Translations under genes and position numbers: made by a program
Shown: positions 38,486 through 49,073 of the stretch, one piece after another
How the letters are laid out: the number at the start of each line of letters is the position of its first letter
Numbering within the stretch: position 1 is the first letter of the stretch
The notes under the pieces: model-generated
Databases searched by the model: none
What the model was told of the DNA's origin: nothing
Seen by the model: the letters and a program-made list of their open reading frames with translations, nothing else
Assembly: GCF_003202205.1 (NCBI RefSeq)
Contig: NZ_PDOG01000001.1
Span: 926,459-990,458, forward strand
Length of the DNA: 64,000 nt
Direction of reading: 5' to 3'
From: Halomonas sp. LBP4
GTDB taxonomy: Bacteria > Pseudomonadota > Gammaproteobacteria > Pseudomonadales > Halomonadaceae

Positions 38486-38493
38486 CAGGCTCA

Positions 38494-38526
38494 AATCAAA
38501 AAAGGGGCGCGACTCGCGTCGCGCCC
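38494..38526 (-). terminator. Intrinsic terminator of the aldehyde dehydrogenase gene
   Basis: GGGCGCGAC and GTCGCGCCC pair around TCGC. Read on the minus strand, the stem is followed by an uninterrupted U-run (AATCAAAAAA on the plus strand), 69 bases after the stop of the gene ending at 38595. Confidence 0.8.
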
Positions 38527-38594
38527 AAGCTTCTCACCGCTTACAACCCACGCTTGCCTTACGAGAGAGCCTTCACGGCGTCATGGCCACGGCC

Positions 38595-40115
38595 TCAGAA
38601 GAAGCCCAGCGGATTGATGTCGTAGCTGACCAGCAGGTTCTTGGTCTGCTGGTAGTGCTCGAGGGCCACCTTGTGGGTCTCGCGGCCGACACCGGACTTC
38701 TTGTAGCCACCGAAGGCGGCGTGCGCCGGATACTGGTGGTAGCAGTTGGTCCAGACGCGGCCGGCCTGGATGCCACGCCCCATGCGAAAGGCAACGTTCA
38801 TGTCGCGGCTCCACACCCCGGCGCCGAGGCCGAACTCGGTGTCGTTGGCGATGGCCAGCGCCTCGGCCTCGTCCTTGAAGGTGGTCACGGCGACCACCGG
38901 ACCGAAGATCTCCTCCTGGAAGACGCGCATCTGGTTGTGGCCCTTGAGCAGGGTCGGCTGGATGTAGAAGCCCTTCTCGAAGGCCGGGTCGAAGCTCTCC
39001 TTGTCGCCGCCGGCCAGGAATTCCGCACCCTCCTCGCGGGCGATGTCCATGTAGGACATGATCTTGTCGAACTGTTCCTGGGAGGCCTGGGCGCCGACCT
39101 GGACGTCGGTATCCAGCGGGTTGCCGCGCTTGATCGCCAGGGTGCGCTCCATGACCTTGGCCATGAAGACGTCGTACATGCTCTCCTGGATCAGCGCCCG
39201 CGACGGGCAGGTGCACACCTCACCCTGGTTGAAGAAGGCCAGCACCAGGCCTTCCACCGCCTTGTCGATGAACTCCGGCTCGGCGTTCATGATGTCGGCG
39301 AAGTAGATGTTCGGCGACTTGCCGCCCAGTTCCACGGTGGAGGGGATGATGTTCTCGGCGGCGCACTTGAGGATGTGCGCGCCCACCGGGGTGGAGCCGG
39401 TGAAGGCGATCTTGGCGATACGCTGGCTGGTGGCCAGGGCCTGGCCCGCCTCGGCGCCATAGCCGTTGACGACATTGACCACCCCGGGCGGCAGCAGGTC
39501 GCCGACCAGTTCCATCAGCTTGAGGATCGACGCCGGGGTCTGTTCGGCGGGTTTGAGCACCACACAGTTGCCGGCGGCCAGCGCCGGGGCCAGCTTCCAG
39601 ACGGCCATCAGCAGCGGGAAGTTCCAGGGAATGATCTGCCCCACCACCCCCAGCGGCTCGTGGAAGTGGTAGGCCACGGTGTTGGCGTCGATATCGGCGG
39701 CCGTGCCCTCCTGGGCGCGAATGCAGCCGGCGAAGTAGCGGAAGTGATCGACCGCCAGCGGGATGTCGGCGTTGAGCGTCTCGCGCACCGCCTTGCCGTT
39801 GTCCCAGGTCTCGGCCACGGCGAGCGCCTCGAGGTTGGCCTCGATGCGATCGGCGATCTTCAGCAGGAGGTTGGAGCGCTCGGTGGCGGAGGTCTTGCCC
39901 CAGGCGGGAGCGGCGGCGTGTGCGGCGTCCAGCGCCAGCTCGATATCCTCGGCGGTGGAGCGCGGGATCTCGCAGATCACCCCGCCGTTGACCGGACTGA
40001 TGTTGTCGAAATACTGGCCCTTCACCGGGGCGACGAACTCGCCGCCGATATAGTTGCCGTAGCGTTTCTCGAAGGAAACGACCGATCCTGCACTACCGGG
40101 GTTGGCGTAGATCAT
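38595..40115 (-). CDS. exaC: NAD-dependent aldehyde dehydrogenase, ExaC/AcoD type
   Basis: The 506-aa aldehyde dehydrogenase has the catalytic motifs [10 protein letters not shown] (general base Glu) and [13 protein letters not shown] (nucleophilic Cys), plus the [20 protein letters not shown] cofactor segment. Length and sequence fit ExaC-type acetaldehyde dehydrogenases that oxidise the product of quinoprotein ethanol dehydrogenase. The start at 40115 is placed by the AGGAG spacing; a GTG nine bases upstream would be too close. It lies downstream of the quinoprotein gene on the same strand, with a 204-base gap in which I see no gene. Confidence 0.92.
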   Translation of the reverse strand: MIYANPGSAGSVVSFEKRYGNYIGGEFVAPVKGQYFDNISPVNGGVICEIPRSTAEDIELALDAAHAAAPAWGKTSATERSNLLLKIADRIEANLEALAVAETWDNGKAVRETLNADIPLAVDHFRYFAGCIRAQEGTAADIDANTVAYHFHEPLGVVGQIIPWNFPLLMAVWKLAPALAAGNCVVLKPAEQTPASILKLMELVGDLLPPGVVNVVNGYGAEAGQALATSQRIAKIAFTGSTPVGAHILKCAAENIIPSTVELGGKSPNIYFADIMNAEPEFIDKAVEGLVLAFFNQGEVCTCPSRALIQESMYDVFMAKVMERTLAIKRGNPLDTDVQVGAQASQEQFDKIMSYMDIAREEGAEFLAGGDKESFDPAFEKGFYIQPTLLKGHNQMRVFQEEIFGPVVAVTTFKDEAEALAIANDTEFGLGAGVWSRDMNVAFRMGRGIQAGRVWTNCYHQYPAHAAFGGYKKSGVGRETHKVALEHYQQTKNLLVSYDINPLGFF

Positions 40116-40319
40116 GATGTGCACTCCTGCTCTGTTGGGAGATCTCTGGTGATTCGGCGGTCGGCGATGCGTCGTAGTCGTTGACCGAACCTGTGTAAGA
40201 GCCTAGCGAAATCTGGTTGGCGGCCCATGCTGCAATGGGGGGTAACGACAGGGCCTTTGGTCGTAGTCTTCAGGAAGTGCCCGATGGCTTGCCGAGTCAC
40301 CGGGCCCCCTTGGGTTACC

Positions 40320-42080
40320 TTACTGCTCGCTGGGCAGCTTGAAGGTCCACAACATGCCGCCCTGGTTGAAGTCCTTGACGACCCTGGCCACCTCGCCACC
40401 CCATAGCGGCACCGCACCACCCCAGCCCGATGCCACGGAGATGTACTGCTCCCCGTCCATGGTCCAGGTGATAGGCGTGCCGACGACGCCGGAGCCGGTG
40501 TTGAAGCGATACAGCTCCTCACCGGTCTGCGCATCGAATGCCTTCAGGTAGCCCTCGGGCGTGCCGGTAAACACCAGGTTGCCCGCCGTGGTCATCACAC
40601 CGCCCCACAGCGGAGCCGTGTTTTCATAGCGCCAGACTTCCTCGCCGGTCCTGGGATCGATGGCGCGGAGGACGCCGATGTAGTCATCGTTGACCGGCTT
40701 GATGGTGAAACCGGCGCCGAGATAGGCCGCGCCCTTCTTGTAGGAGACCGGCTCGTTCCAGATATCCATGGCCCACTCGTTGGAGGGCACATAGAACAGG
40801 CCGGTATCCTGGCTATAGGCCATGGGCATCCAGTTCTTGCCACCGAGGAAGGCCGGCTGGGCCAGCACGGGCTCGCCCTTGTCGCCTTCCGTATCAGCCG
40901 GGTTGCCAGGCCGGCCGCCCTCGGCATAGATCGGCCGCCCATTCTCATCGAGTCCCTCGGCCCAGGTGATCTCGTCGACGAACGGGAAACCACGGAGGTA
41001 ACTGCCGTCGGTGCGGTCGAGGACGTAGAAGAAGCCGTTGCGATCGGCGGTGGCGGCCGCCTTGACGATCCCGCCATTCTCTTCATAGTCGAAGGAAATC
41101 AGCTCGTTGACGCCGTCATAGTCCCAGCCGTCGTTGGGCGTGGTCTGGAAGTGCCACTTGATGCTGCCGTCGTCCGGATCGATGGCCAGCCGCGAAGACG
41201 AGAACAGGTTGTCCCCCGGGCGCAGGTGCGAGTTCCAGGGCGCCGGGTTACCGGTACCGAAGAAGAGCGTGTCGGTGTCGGGGTCGTAGGTGCCCCCCAG
41301 CCAGGTTGCCGCACCACCGGTCTTCCACATATCGCCCGGCCAGGTCTTGCCGGCCTCACCGCCGGAGATGCCGTTCTCGACGGCTTCGCCATCCTGGTAG
41401 ACATAGCCCATGTGCCCTTCAACGGTGGGGCGGGTCCAGAGCTTGTCACCGGTGTTCGGATCATACGCCTCGATCTTGCCGACGATGCCGAACTCGCCAC
41501 CGGAGACACCGGTGATCAGCTTGCCCTTGACGATGATCGGGGCAGCGGTGATGGAGTACCCTTCCTGGTAATCCGCCACTTTCTTGATCCATACCACCTT
41601 GCCCGTATCCTTGTTCAGGGCGACCAGCTTGGCATCGAGGGTGGCGAAGAAGAACAGATCGCCATACAAGGCGCCACCACGGTTGACCACGTCACAGCAC
41701 GGCATGATGCCATCCGGCAGACGGGCATCGTATTGCCAGATCTCCTCGCCGGTCCTGGCATCGATGGCATAGGCGCGCGAATAGGAGGCGGTCATGTACA
41801 TCACCCCATCCTTGACCAGGGGCTGGGATTCCTGGCCCCGCATCTTCTCGCCGCCGAAGGAGAACGCCCAGACCGGCTGCAGGGACTTGACGTTGTCGGT
41901 GTTCAGAGTATCGATGGCACTGTAGCGCTGGCCCTGCAGCCCCATGCCGTAGCTCACCACGTCATCGGCCGTGGTGTGATCGTTCAGGATGTCCTCATCG
42001 GTGACCGCATAGGCACCGGAGGAAACGGCCAGCGCCAGGGCGCTGACGACAAACTGCTTACTGATTGGACTCGATCTCAT
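40320..42080 (-). CDS. PQQ-dependent (quinoprotein) alcohol dehydrogenase, lanthanide-type signature (PedH/ExaF-like)
   Basis: The 586-aa periplasmic enzyme has a signal peptide ([16 protein letters not shown]) and an eight-bladed propeller with tryptophan-docking repeats ([39 protein letters not shown]). The vicinal disulfide contacting PQQ is PCCDVVNRG. Around the catalytic base the sequence reads [13 protein letters not shown]: an extra Asp two residues after the catalytic Asp, the position used to coordinate lanthanides in XoxF, ExaF and PedH, where calcium enzymes have Ser, Ala or Thr. It oxidises alcohols and passes electrons to cytochrome c. The start at 42080 follows GGGAG. Confidence 0.93.
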   Translation of the reverse strand: MRSSPISKQFVVSALALAVSSGAYAVTDEDILNDHTTADDVVSYGMGLQGQRYSAIDTLNTDNVKSLQPVWAFSFGGEKMRGQESQPLVKDGVMYMTASYSRAYAIDARTGEEIWQYDARLPDGIMPCCDVVNRGGALYGDLFFFATLDAKLVALNKDTGKVVWIKKVADYQEGYSITAAPIIVKGKLITGVSGGEFGIVGKIEAYDPNTGDKLWTRPTVEGHMGYVYQDGEAVENGISGGEAGKTWPGDMWKTGGAATWLGGTYDPDTDTLFFGTGNPAPWNSHLRPGDNLFSSSRLAIDPDDGSIKWHFQTTPNDGWDYDGVNELISFDYEENGGIVKAAATADRNGFFYVLDRTDGSYLRGFPFVDEITWAEGLDENGRPIYAEGGRPGNPADTEGDKGEPVLAQPAFLGGKNWMPMAYSQDTGLFYVPSNEWAMDIWNEPVSYKKGAAYLGAGFTIKPVNDDYIGVLRAIDPRTGEEVWRYENTAPLWGGVMTTAGNLVFTGTPEGYLKAFDAQTGEELYRFNTGSGVVGTPITWTMDGEQYISVASGWGGAVPLWGGEVARVVKDFNQGGMLWTFKLPSEQ

Positions 42081-42207
42081 TGTTGCGCTCCCACTTCTCT
42101 TGTTTTCACGTTTCCGCAACGAACCGGGAACTCTTCCCGCCTCTTGGGTAATTCTTGGCGGCAAGCCCTCATGCAACAATCGAACTCTCGCACAACATCC
42201 CTCATCA

Positions 42208-42217
42208 CTTGGTAGTA
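42208..42217 (-). promoter_or_regulatory. TACTACCAAG box upstream of the quinoprotein gene
   Basis: On the minus strand TACTACCAAG starts 137 bases before the ATG at 42080. The same decamer occurs 139 bases before the cytochrome c gene (43966), in the same orientation. It is a candidate binding or promoter element for the ErbR-like regulator of this island. Confidence 0.55.
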
Positions 42218-42231
42218 AGACCCTCAAGGGC

Positions 42232-42261
42232 ATAAAAAAACCGCAGGAGTAACCTGCGGTT
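42232..42261 (-). terminator. Intrinsic terminator of the cytochrome c/binding-protein unit
   Basis: AACCGCAGG and CCTGCGGTT form a 9-bp stem with a 5-base loop. Read on the minus strand it is followed by seven U residues (plus-strand AAAAAAA). It ends transcription from 43827 just before the quinoprotein promoter, so the two units are transcribed separately. Confidence 0.85.
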
Positions 42262-42295
42262 ATTGATCGCCAGCAGATCGAGGAGTTGCCGCCGC

Positions 42296-42400
42296 TAAGT
42301 GCCTAATGAAAAGTTTTCGCGTATTCCATGTGTGAGAAACTCACTCTTTTCAAATGGTTGATAAACCCCCAACATTTGAAAACCTGTATTCAGGCACTTA
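42296..42400. mobile_element. MITE-like 105-bp inverted-repeat element
   Basis: The segment begins with TAAGTGCCTAATGAAAAGTTTTC and ends with its imperfect inverse (18 of 23 bases match; the outer nine, TAAGTGCCT/AGGCACTTA, are exact). It contains an inner perfect repeat TTTTCAAATG/CATTTGAAAA (42347-42356, 42373-42382). It has no coding capacity, is more AT-rich than its surroundings and sits between a gene stop and a terminator. No clear target duplication was seen. Confidence 0.5.
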
Positions 42401-42440
42401 TTCGGGAATCAGGAGCAGCGCCGCTTTCAGGGTCTCATCG

Positions 42441-43370
42441 CTATGGTTCCTCATCGCCGACACCCAGGATCTCCTCGTAGAACGCGGGCATGCCGTAGCG
42501 CAGTCCATGACGCTCGAAGATGTCTGCCATCTCGCCCTCACGCACCATGCGATCCACGATCGCTTCGATCGCATACCCCAGCTGCCGGTGCGTGTGCTTG
42601 ACCGCCATGCCGACATCCCAGGCCTGCTTGCCCATCCCCGGGAAGCCATTCTCTGCCGCCGCAAACCCCTGGCCGGCATGGGCTCCCAACTCGTGGTCGA
42701 TCTCGGCACGCATGCCCATGACCGCGCTCACGTCACCGTCGGCCATGGCCCGGAAGGCCTGGCGGACGCTGCTGAAGTGGTGCGTATTGTCGCGCAACCG
42801 GCCGCCGAAGGCTGACGTCAGGTAGGTGGCCGGCAGGGTGTCGATCTCGACGCCGATGGGGTGATACTGGAATACGGCCAGCGTCCCCACGGAGTCGATA
42901 TCGCCGGGATCATAGGCGATCTGCCACCGCTCCTGCTGGTAGGGGCCGAACATCACGACCTGATCATTGATCACCTCGCCGGTGGAATCGCGCATATAGG
43001 CGTATTGCTTGTCATACGGCACGCGCAGCATGACATCGGCGATACGCCGCTTGGCCAGGTAATGCCCTTTCCAGATATTGTTGCGCAGGTCGTCTTCCAG
43101 GGTTTCGTCGGGGGTGATCCAGTGCACCCGGAACTCCACCTCCAACTCTTCCGCTATCCGCTTGCCGATGTCGATGTCGACACCGACCGCTTCTCCCTCC
43201 TTTTCATAGGAGTAGGGGGGGAAGTCCCGATAGACCCCGACGTTCAAGTACCCCGACTCGATGACGATGTCATAGGGCCGCTCGGGTGCCCGATCGAGGA
43301 CCGACTCGCCGGCCTGTGCCGATACGCTCAGCACCAGCGCCAAGACAGTGAACCACCGAGTCAGCAACAT
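42441..43370 (-). CDS. Quinoprotein-associated periplasmic binding protein (family 3 type)
   Basis: The 309-aa secreted protein has a signal peptide (FTVLALVLSVSAQA) and the family 3 solute-binding fold (YLNVGVYRDFPPYSYEKEGEAVGVDIDIGKRIAEEL, read in parts). It resembles MxaJ-type proteins and the 'quinoprotein dehydrogenase-associated substrate-binding' group. MxaJ-like proteins are thought to help maturation or electron transfer of PQQ dehydrogenases rather than transport. It lies between the cytochrome c gene (35 bases upstream) and the quinoprotein gene; GGGAGG precedes its ATG. Confidence 0.82.
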   Translation of the reverse strand: MLLTRWFTVLALVLSVSAQAGESVLDRAPERPYDIVIESGYLNVGVYRDFPPYSYEKEGEAVGVDIDIGKRIAEELEVEFRVHWITPDETLEDDLRNNIWKGHYLAKRRIADVMLRVPYDKQYAYMRDSTGEVINDQVVMFGPYQQERWQIAYDPGDIDSVGTLAVFQYHPIGVEIDTLPATYLTSAFGGRLRDNTHHFSSVRQAFRAMADGDVSAVMGMRAEIDHELGAHAGQGFAAAENGFPGMGKQAWDVGMAVKHTHRQLGYAIEAIVDRMVREGEMADIFERHGLRYGMPAFYEEILGVGDEEP

Positions 43371-43404
43371 GACACCTCCCCCCTCGTTTTCAGTGACTGC
43401 CAAT

Positions 43405-43827
43405 TCACTCCTTGACGGACTCGACATACGTCTTGATCGCCCAGATGGCATTCTGGTCCAGGTTGCTCTTGAAGGAGGGCATTCCCCGGTCGGTGCCGTT
43501 CAGCACACGACCGATGAAGTATTCGTCATCCCACTCTTCGAGTTCGCGCAAGTCCGGCGTCAGCCCACCCGACTGGGCCTGAATACCATGACAAGCGGCG
43601 CAGTTTCCGGAGTACCCGCTTTCACCGATCTTGATCGCCTCCTCGTTGTAGTCGCCATGCTCGTTGCCGGCCCGGAACGGGTTTTCCATCAATGGCTCGG
43701 AACTCAACTCGGGGAGACTGCCGGTATCGACCTCCTGTGGGGTCACATTACCATGGCCCATCACCAGCGCCGCCCACCCGAACAGGCCAGCGGCAACACA
43801 TGCTTTGAGTGGAGAAGGAACTGCCAT
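43405..43827 (-). CDS. Periplasmic cytochrome c (PedF/c550-like)
   Basis: The 140-aa class I cytochrome c has a signal segment, one haem site (NCAACHGIQAQ) and a distal Met in RGMPSFKSNL. It is the likely electron acceptor of the quinoprotein alcohol dehydrogenase, corresponding to ExaB/PedF. It starts the unit that continues with the binding protein at 42441. A TACTACCAAG box lies 130-139 bases upstream. Confidence 0.88.
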   Translation of the reverse strand: MAVPSPLKACVAAGLFGWAALVMGHGNVTPQEVDTGSLPELSSEPLMENPFRAGNEHGDYNEEAIKIGESGYSGNCAACHGIQAQSGGLTPDLRELEEWDDEYFIGRVLNGTDRGMPSFKSNLDQNAIWAIKTYVESVKE

Positions 43828-44127
43828 ACCGAATACCTCTGTTGGATAGCTGTGGGCCGATCCACCGCTGTCGATAGTGGGGGTCGGCGATCTGTTCCCA
43901 GTCTAGAAACCCTTCCCCGCCCTCTGAATACCACTTTCGGGCCTTCAACCCTGTTCCTTGGTAGTAGCCCCCTTCACCTCATCGTTGATGGCAGCGCTAT
44001 TCCTGCTGGCGGTCCTCGAACGCAGGAAATAGTTCCTTAGTACAGGCGTATTGCTACTTTCTGAATATTTCCGCTTTCTCCCGCCTTCCCTAAGCTCGAA
44101 GCATAACGACAAATAGCGAGGCTCCCC
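43828..44127. promoter_or_regulatory. Divergent promoter region of the cytochrome c gene and the PQQ-associated ABC genes
   Basis: No gene is seen in this 300-base gap. It contains the minus-oriented box TACTACCAAG at 43957-43966 and a weaker relative (GTACTAAGGAAC, minus strand, 44032-44043). The stretch before the plus-strand gene at 44128 is AT-rich (CTACTTTCTGAATATTTCC). Confidence 0.5.
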
Positions 44128-45300
44128 ATGTGCACTCCCCTGAAAGTTCCCCTGGCCATGCTACTCGCGTTGTGGCTGTCGGCGCCGCTGGCAGCATTCG
44201 GACTGGATATTCCCATCGGCTATATCCAGTGGGTGCCGGACCAGGGCCCGGTGCTGTCCAACGTCACCCCGGAACCGGAAGACGCGGGTCTGCGGGGTGC
44301 CGAGCTGGCCATCGAGGACAACAACACCACCGGCCGATTCCTGGAGCATCACTACGCCCTGACGTCGCGGGTGGTGGATTCCGAGGACCAGGCACAGGAA
44401 GCCCTCGAGCAGATGCTGGATGAGGGAATCACCCTGTTCGTGCTGCGCGTTCCGGCCGACACGCTGGGCAGCATGGCGGAAAAGACGGCGGGTGAAGCGC
44501 TGCTCTTCAATGCCGGCGCCAAGGACGATGCGTTGCGCATTTCAACGTGCCACCCGCACGTCGTACACACCCAGCCGAGCTACGCGATGCTCACGGATGG
44601 CCTGGCACAATGGCTCAACCTGCGGCGCTGGAAGCAGGTCTTCCTGATCACCGGCCCGACCGACAGCGACACGGCCTGGGCCGAGGCCTTCCGCCGCTCG
44701 ACGCGGCGTTTCGGCGTGGAGATCGTGACCGACAAGCCCTGGACCTTCGACGCCGATCTGCGGCGTACGGCATCGCAGGAGCTGCCCCTGTTCACCCAGG
44801 CGGACGACTACGATGCCGTGGTGGTGGCTGATGTGCGGGGCGACTTCGGCGAGTACGTGCCGTTCAATACCTGGCTGCCGCGTCCGGTGGTGGGCACGCA
44901 GGGCATGTCGCCGGTGGCCTGGCACCGGGTCATCGAGAGCTGGGGGGCCGCCCAGCTGCAGAACCGCTTCCGCGAGCTGGCCGGCCGTCACATGAACGGT
45001 AACGACTATGCCGCCTGGGCCGGCGTGCGCTCCGTGGGGACCGCCGTGACGCAGCTCGATGCCGCGGATGCCGGCCCGATCCGCGACTTCCTGTTCTCCG
45101 ACGACTTCCAACTGGCCGCCTTCAAGGGCCGCAAGCTCAGTTATCGCCCGTGGAACGGCCAGCTCCGCCAGCCGATCCCGCTGGTCCACCCCCAGGGGCT
45201 GGTTGCCACCGCGCCGTTCGAAGGCTTCCTGCACCCGGTCACCGACCTGGACTCCCTCGGCTACGACGAAGCGGAGAGCGACTGCCGCATCAACTCATAG
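44128..45300 (+). CDS. ABC-type substrate-binding protein of the PQQ alcohol dehydrogenase system
   Basis: The 390-aa protein has a signal peptide (MLLALWLSAPLAAFG) and a Leu/Ile/Val-binding-like fold (GLRGAELAIEDNNTTGRF, YAMLTDGLAQWLNLRRWKQV, DSDTAWAEAFRR). Together with the next three genes it matches the conserved set found beside quinoprotein alcohol dehydrogenases, related to the PedA1A2BC transporter that helps Pseudomonas putida grow on alcohols at low lanthanide. The ligand is unknown. Confidence 0.83.
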   Translation: MCTPLKVPLAMLLALWLSAPLAAFGLDIPIGYIQWVPDQGPVLSNVTPEPEDAGLRGAELAIEDNNTTGRFLEHHYALTSRVVDSEDQAQEALEQMLDEGITLFVLRVPADTLGSMAEKTAGEALLFNAGAKDDALRISTCHPHVVHTQPSYAMLTDGLAQWLNLRRWKQVFLITGPTDSDTAWAEAFRRSTRRFGVEIVTDKPWTFDADLRRTASQELPLFTQADDYDAVVVADVRGDFGEYVPFNTWLPRPVVGTQGMSPVAWHRVIESWGAAQLQNRFRELAGRHMNGNDYAAWAGVRSVGTAVTQLDAADAGPIRDFLFSDDFQLAAFKGRKLSYRPWNGQLRQPIPLVHPQGLVATAPFEGFLHPVTDLDSLGYDEAESDCRINS

Positions 45301-45349
45301 GCAGCCAGTGACCTCCCATTACGGCATGAACAACCCAAGGAAAACTCAC

Positions 45350-46314
45350 ATGAAGAATATTCTCCGTGCGACTGCCCTGGTCGCCCTGTTCGGACTCTCG
45401 GCTCCGGCCCTCGCCAGCCTGGCCTATGTCTCCAACGAGAAGGACAACAGCATCTCGGTGATCGATATCGACTCCCTGGAAGTGGTCGAGACGATCCCGG
45501 TCGGCCAGCGCCCCCGAGGCATCCTGCTGTCCAAGGATCATACCAAGCTCTATATCTGCGCCAGCGACGACGACACCGTGCAGATCATGGACCTGGAAAC
45601 CCGCCAGATCGTCGATACCCTTCCGTCGGGTGAAGACCCCGAGCAGTTCGCCCTGCATCCCAACGATCGCTGGCTGTTCATTGCCAACGAGGACGACGCC
45701 ATCGTGACCGTGGTGGATGTCGCGACCAAGGAAGTATTGGCGCAGATCGACGTCGGCGTCGAACCGGAAGGCATGGCGGTCAGCCCGGACGGCAAGTGGG
45801 CGGTCAATACCAGTGAAACCTCCAGCATGCTGCACTGGATCGATACCGAAAGTTTCGAGATCAAGAAGAACATGGTGGTCGGCCAGCGCCCCCGCCACGT
45901 CGAATTCAGCCAGGACGGCAAGATTGCCTGGGCCTCTGCGGAAATCGGCGGCACCGTTCACATCATCGACGTGGACGAGCTGGAGGAGATCCAGACGCTG
46001 GACTTCAAGATCCGCGGCGTCAACCAGGACAAGGTACAGCCGGTGGGCATCGAGCTGACCTCGGACGGCCGCTATGCCTTCGTGGCGCTCGGGCCGGCCA
46101 ACCATGTGGCGGTCGTCGACGCCCAGAGCTACGAGGTCCTCGATTACCTGCTGGTCGGCCGGCGCGTATGGCAGCTGGAGCTGACCGAGGACGAGAGCCA
46201 GCTGTTGACTACCAATGGCGTCAGCGGGGATGTCTCGGTGATCGATGTCGACAGCCTCAAGGTCACCAAGTCCATCGAGGTTGGCCGCTACCCCTGGGGC
46301 GTGGTCGTTGCGCC

Positions 46315-46318
<4 letters not shown>
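45350..46318 (+). CDS. PQQ-dependent catabolism-associated beta-propeller protein
   Basis: The 322-aa secreted protein has a signal peptide (ATALVALFGLSAPALA) and seven YVTN-type repeats such as LAYVSNEKDNSISVIDIDSL, VGQRPRGILLSKDHTKLYIC and GEDPEQFALHPNDRWLFIAN. Family members accompany PQQ alcohol dehydrogenases and may be assembly factors or PQQ/metal-related scaffolds. The start at 45350 follows AAGGA; the stop overlaps the ATPase start (ATGA at 46315). Confidence 0.88.
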
Positions 46319-47090
<772 letters not shown>

Positions 47091-47094
<4 letters not shown>

Positions 47095-47879
47095 GCGCCA
47101 TCGCCTACCTGCACTGCTTCCTGGGCGTGAGCGGTCGCGAATGGCGTCGCTTCGTCCAGCAGCGCACGCGCTTCTTCAGCGCCCTGGTCCGCCCACTCTT
47201 GTGGCTGGTGGTGTTCGCCGCCGGATTTCGCGCCGTGCTGGGCATCTCGATCATGGCACCCTACGACACCTACATCCCCTACGAGGTCTATATCACTCCC
47301 GGGCTGTGCTGCATGATCCTGCTGTTCAACGGCATGCAGGGGTCGCTGTCGATGGTCTACGACCGCGAGATGGGCAGCATGAAGGTGCTGCTGATGAGCC
47401 CGCTGTCACGCCCCTTCCTGCTGCTCTCCAAGGTGCTGGCGATCTCGCTGGTGTCGCTGGTACAGGTCTACGCCTTTCTCGCCATCGCCTGGTGGTACGG
47501 CATCCGGCCGCCGGCCTGGGGCCTGGCCACGGCCATGCCGGCGCTGCTGCTGGTGGCGCTGATGCTCAGCACGCTGGGATTGGTGCTGGCCAATGCCATC
47601 CGCCAGTTGGAGAACTTCGCCGGGGTGATGAACTTCGTGATCTTCCCGCTGTTCTTCCTCTCCTCGGCACTCTACCCCTTGTGGAAGATGCAGGAAGCCG
47701 GGCCTTGGCTGTACCGGCTGAGTGCCTACAACCCCTTCACCCATGGGGTCGAGCTGGTGCGCTTTGCCCTCTACGAGCAACTGGCGATGGCCCCCCTGCT
47801 GTGGTGCCTGGGATTGACCGGCCTGTTCGGGCTGGTCGCGGTGACGACCTTCAACCTGCAGCGCGGGCAGGGCCTCTGA
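47091..47879 (+). CDS. ABC-2 type permease of the PQQ alcohol dehydrogenase system
   Basis: The 262-aa ABC-2 permease has six membrane segments and the typical MSPLSRPFLLLSKVLAISLV and FLSSALYPLWKMQEAGPWLY regions. It is translationally coupled to the ATPase. ABC-2 systems normally export, so with the secreted propeller and binding protein it may move a metallophore, PQQ or another factor for the quinoprotein; this is inference. Confidence 0.88.
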
Positions 47880-47900
47880 CCGACGTCCCTGCCGGCCTGG

Positions 47901-48806
47901 GTGAGCCTGTGGCAGGAGCGCTGGCCGCAGGTGACCATCCTGGTGGCCAGTCTGGTGGTGTTGACGGTGTTCTTCGCCCGCCAGCACCATTACAGCCGCT
48001 ACCCGAAACTGCTGCACCGGTTTCGCTGGGGATTCTTGTTCTTCACTTTGTTCTTCATCGGTTTCTACGCCCAGGGCCAGCTCTCCGTCGTGAATATCTT
48101 CACCTTGCTGCTGTCCCTCTACGACGGCTTCGAGATTGGCACCTTCCTGTTGGACCCGGTGATCTTCATCCTCTGGACCTTCACCTTCATTACCCTGTTC
48201 ATCTGGGGCCGCGGGCTCTTCTGCGGCTGGCTGTGCCCGTTCGGGGCAATGCAGGAGATGGCATCCTGGCTGGGCAAGACACTGCGGGTCCGCCAGCGCA
48301 AGGTGCCCGAAGCCTGGCACCGGCGACTGATCCACCTCAAGTACCTGATCCTCGTCGGCCTGGTCGGCACCTCCTTCCACTCCCTTACCCTGGCCGAACA
48401 GTTGTCGGAAGTGGAGCCCTTCAAGACCAGTCTGACCCTCTACTTCTGGCGCTACTGGCCATTCGTGGTCTACGCCGTGGGGCTGCTGGTGGCGGGCATG
48501 TTCGTGCACAAGTTCTTCTGCCGTTACCTATGCCCGCTGGGGGCAGGGTTGGCGGTGCTGGGCAAGTTCCGTCTGTTCAGCTGGCTGGAACGGGTCAAGC
48601 TCTGCGGCCAGCCCTGTCAGACTTGCAAGAACCAGTGTGAGATCAACGCCATCCGCACCGATGGCCGGATCGATTACAACGAGTGCATCCAGTGCCTGGA
48701 GTGTGTGGTGATCCTGCGGGACGACACCCGGTGCGTGGACAGCCTGATCCAGCAGAAACGGCAGCGTCGCGCCCGGATCCAGGCGGTGAATGTTGGTGTG
48801 TCGTGA
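47901..48806 (+). CDS. NosR-like membrane iron-sulfur protein (C-terminal half only)
   Basis: The 301-aa protein has five or so membrane segments, the paired cysteine motifs FCGWLCPFGA and FCRYLCPLGA, and a ferredoxin-like C-terminus (CGQPCQTCKNQCEINAI, then CIQCLECVVI). This corresponds to the membrane and 4Fe-4S part of NosR/NirI but lacks their periplasmic FMN domain. It starts at a GTG without a clear ribosome site, 21 bases after the permease, so translation may be coupled. It probably moves electrons across the membrane for the quinoprotein system; that is inference. Confidence 0.83.
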   Translation: MSLWQERWPQVTILVASLVVLTVFFARQHHYSRYPKLLHRFRWGFLFFTLFFIGFYAQGQLSVVNIFTLLLSLYDGFEIGTFLLDPVIFILWTFTFITLFIWGRGLFCGWLCPFGAMQEMASWLGKTLRVRQRKVPEAWHRRLIHLKYLILVGLVGTSFHSLTLAEQLSEVEPFKTSLTLYFWRYWPFVVYAVGLLVAGMFVHKFFCRYLCPLGAGLAVLGKFRLFSWLERVKLCGQPCQTCKNQCEINAIRTDGRIDYNECIQCLECVVILRDDTRCVDSLIQQKRQRRARIQAVNVGVS

Positions 48807-48874
48807 AATGCCGTCGCCGCCTGGCTCACGCCACCGGCCCGACCATGGCGTGTGCGCAGGCTCGTAGCGCCAAG

Positions 48875-48902
48875 CCCGTGCCCGTGCCCGTGCCCGTGCC
48901 CG
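48875..48902. repeat. CCCGTG hexamer tandem repeat
   Basis: Four complete CCCGTG units and a partial fifth are contiguous. Confidence 0.8.
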
Positions 48903-48928
48903 AGAGAGATCCTACCAGCGGCATGCGC

Positions 48929-48938
48929 CCTAAGTACC
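48929..48938 (+). promoter_or_regulatory. CCTAAGTACC box
   Basis: This plus-oriented decamer differs by one base from CCAAAGTACC, present twice before pqqA, and by two bases from the box before the ABC binding-protein gene at 51810. It would serve a plus-strand transcript entering 49074-49403. Confidence 0.4.
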
Positions 48939-49073
48939 GGTCAATCGCGACCATCGGCATATATCGGCGCCAGGCCCGGACCGGCTAGGCTTCTCCCATG
49001 GCTCCGTGCGTGACGCGACTTCCCGACAACGGCAGTGCGATCACGCCAGGTACATCACCCGAGGAGAACCGCA

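Noticed and set aside
40116..40319. Gap between the quinoprotein and aldehyde dehydrogenase genes examined for a small gene
   Set aside because: No frame with a start site and plausible codon use was found, and no clear hairpin terminator.
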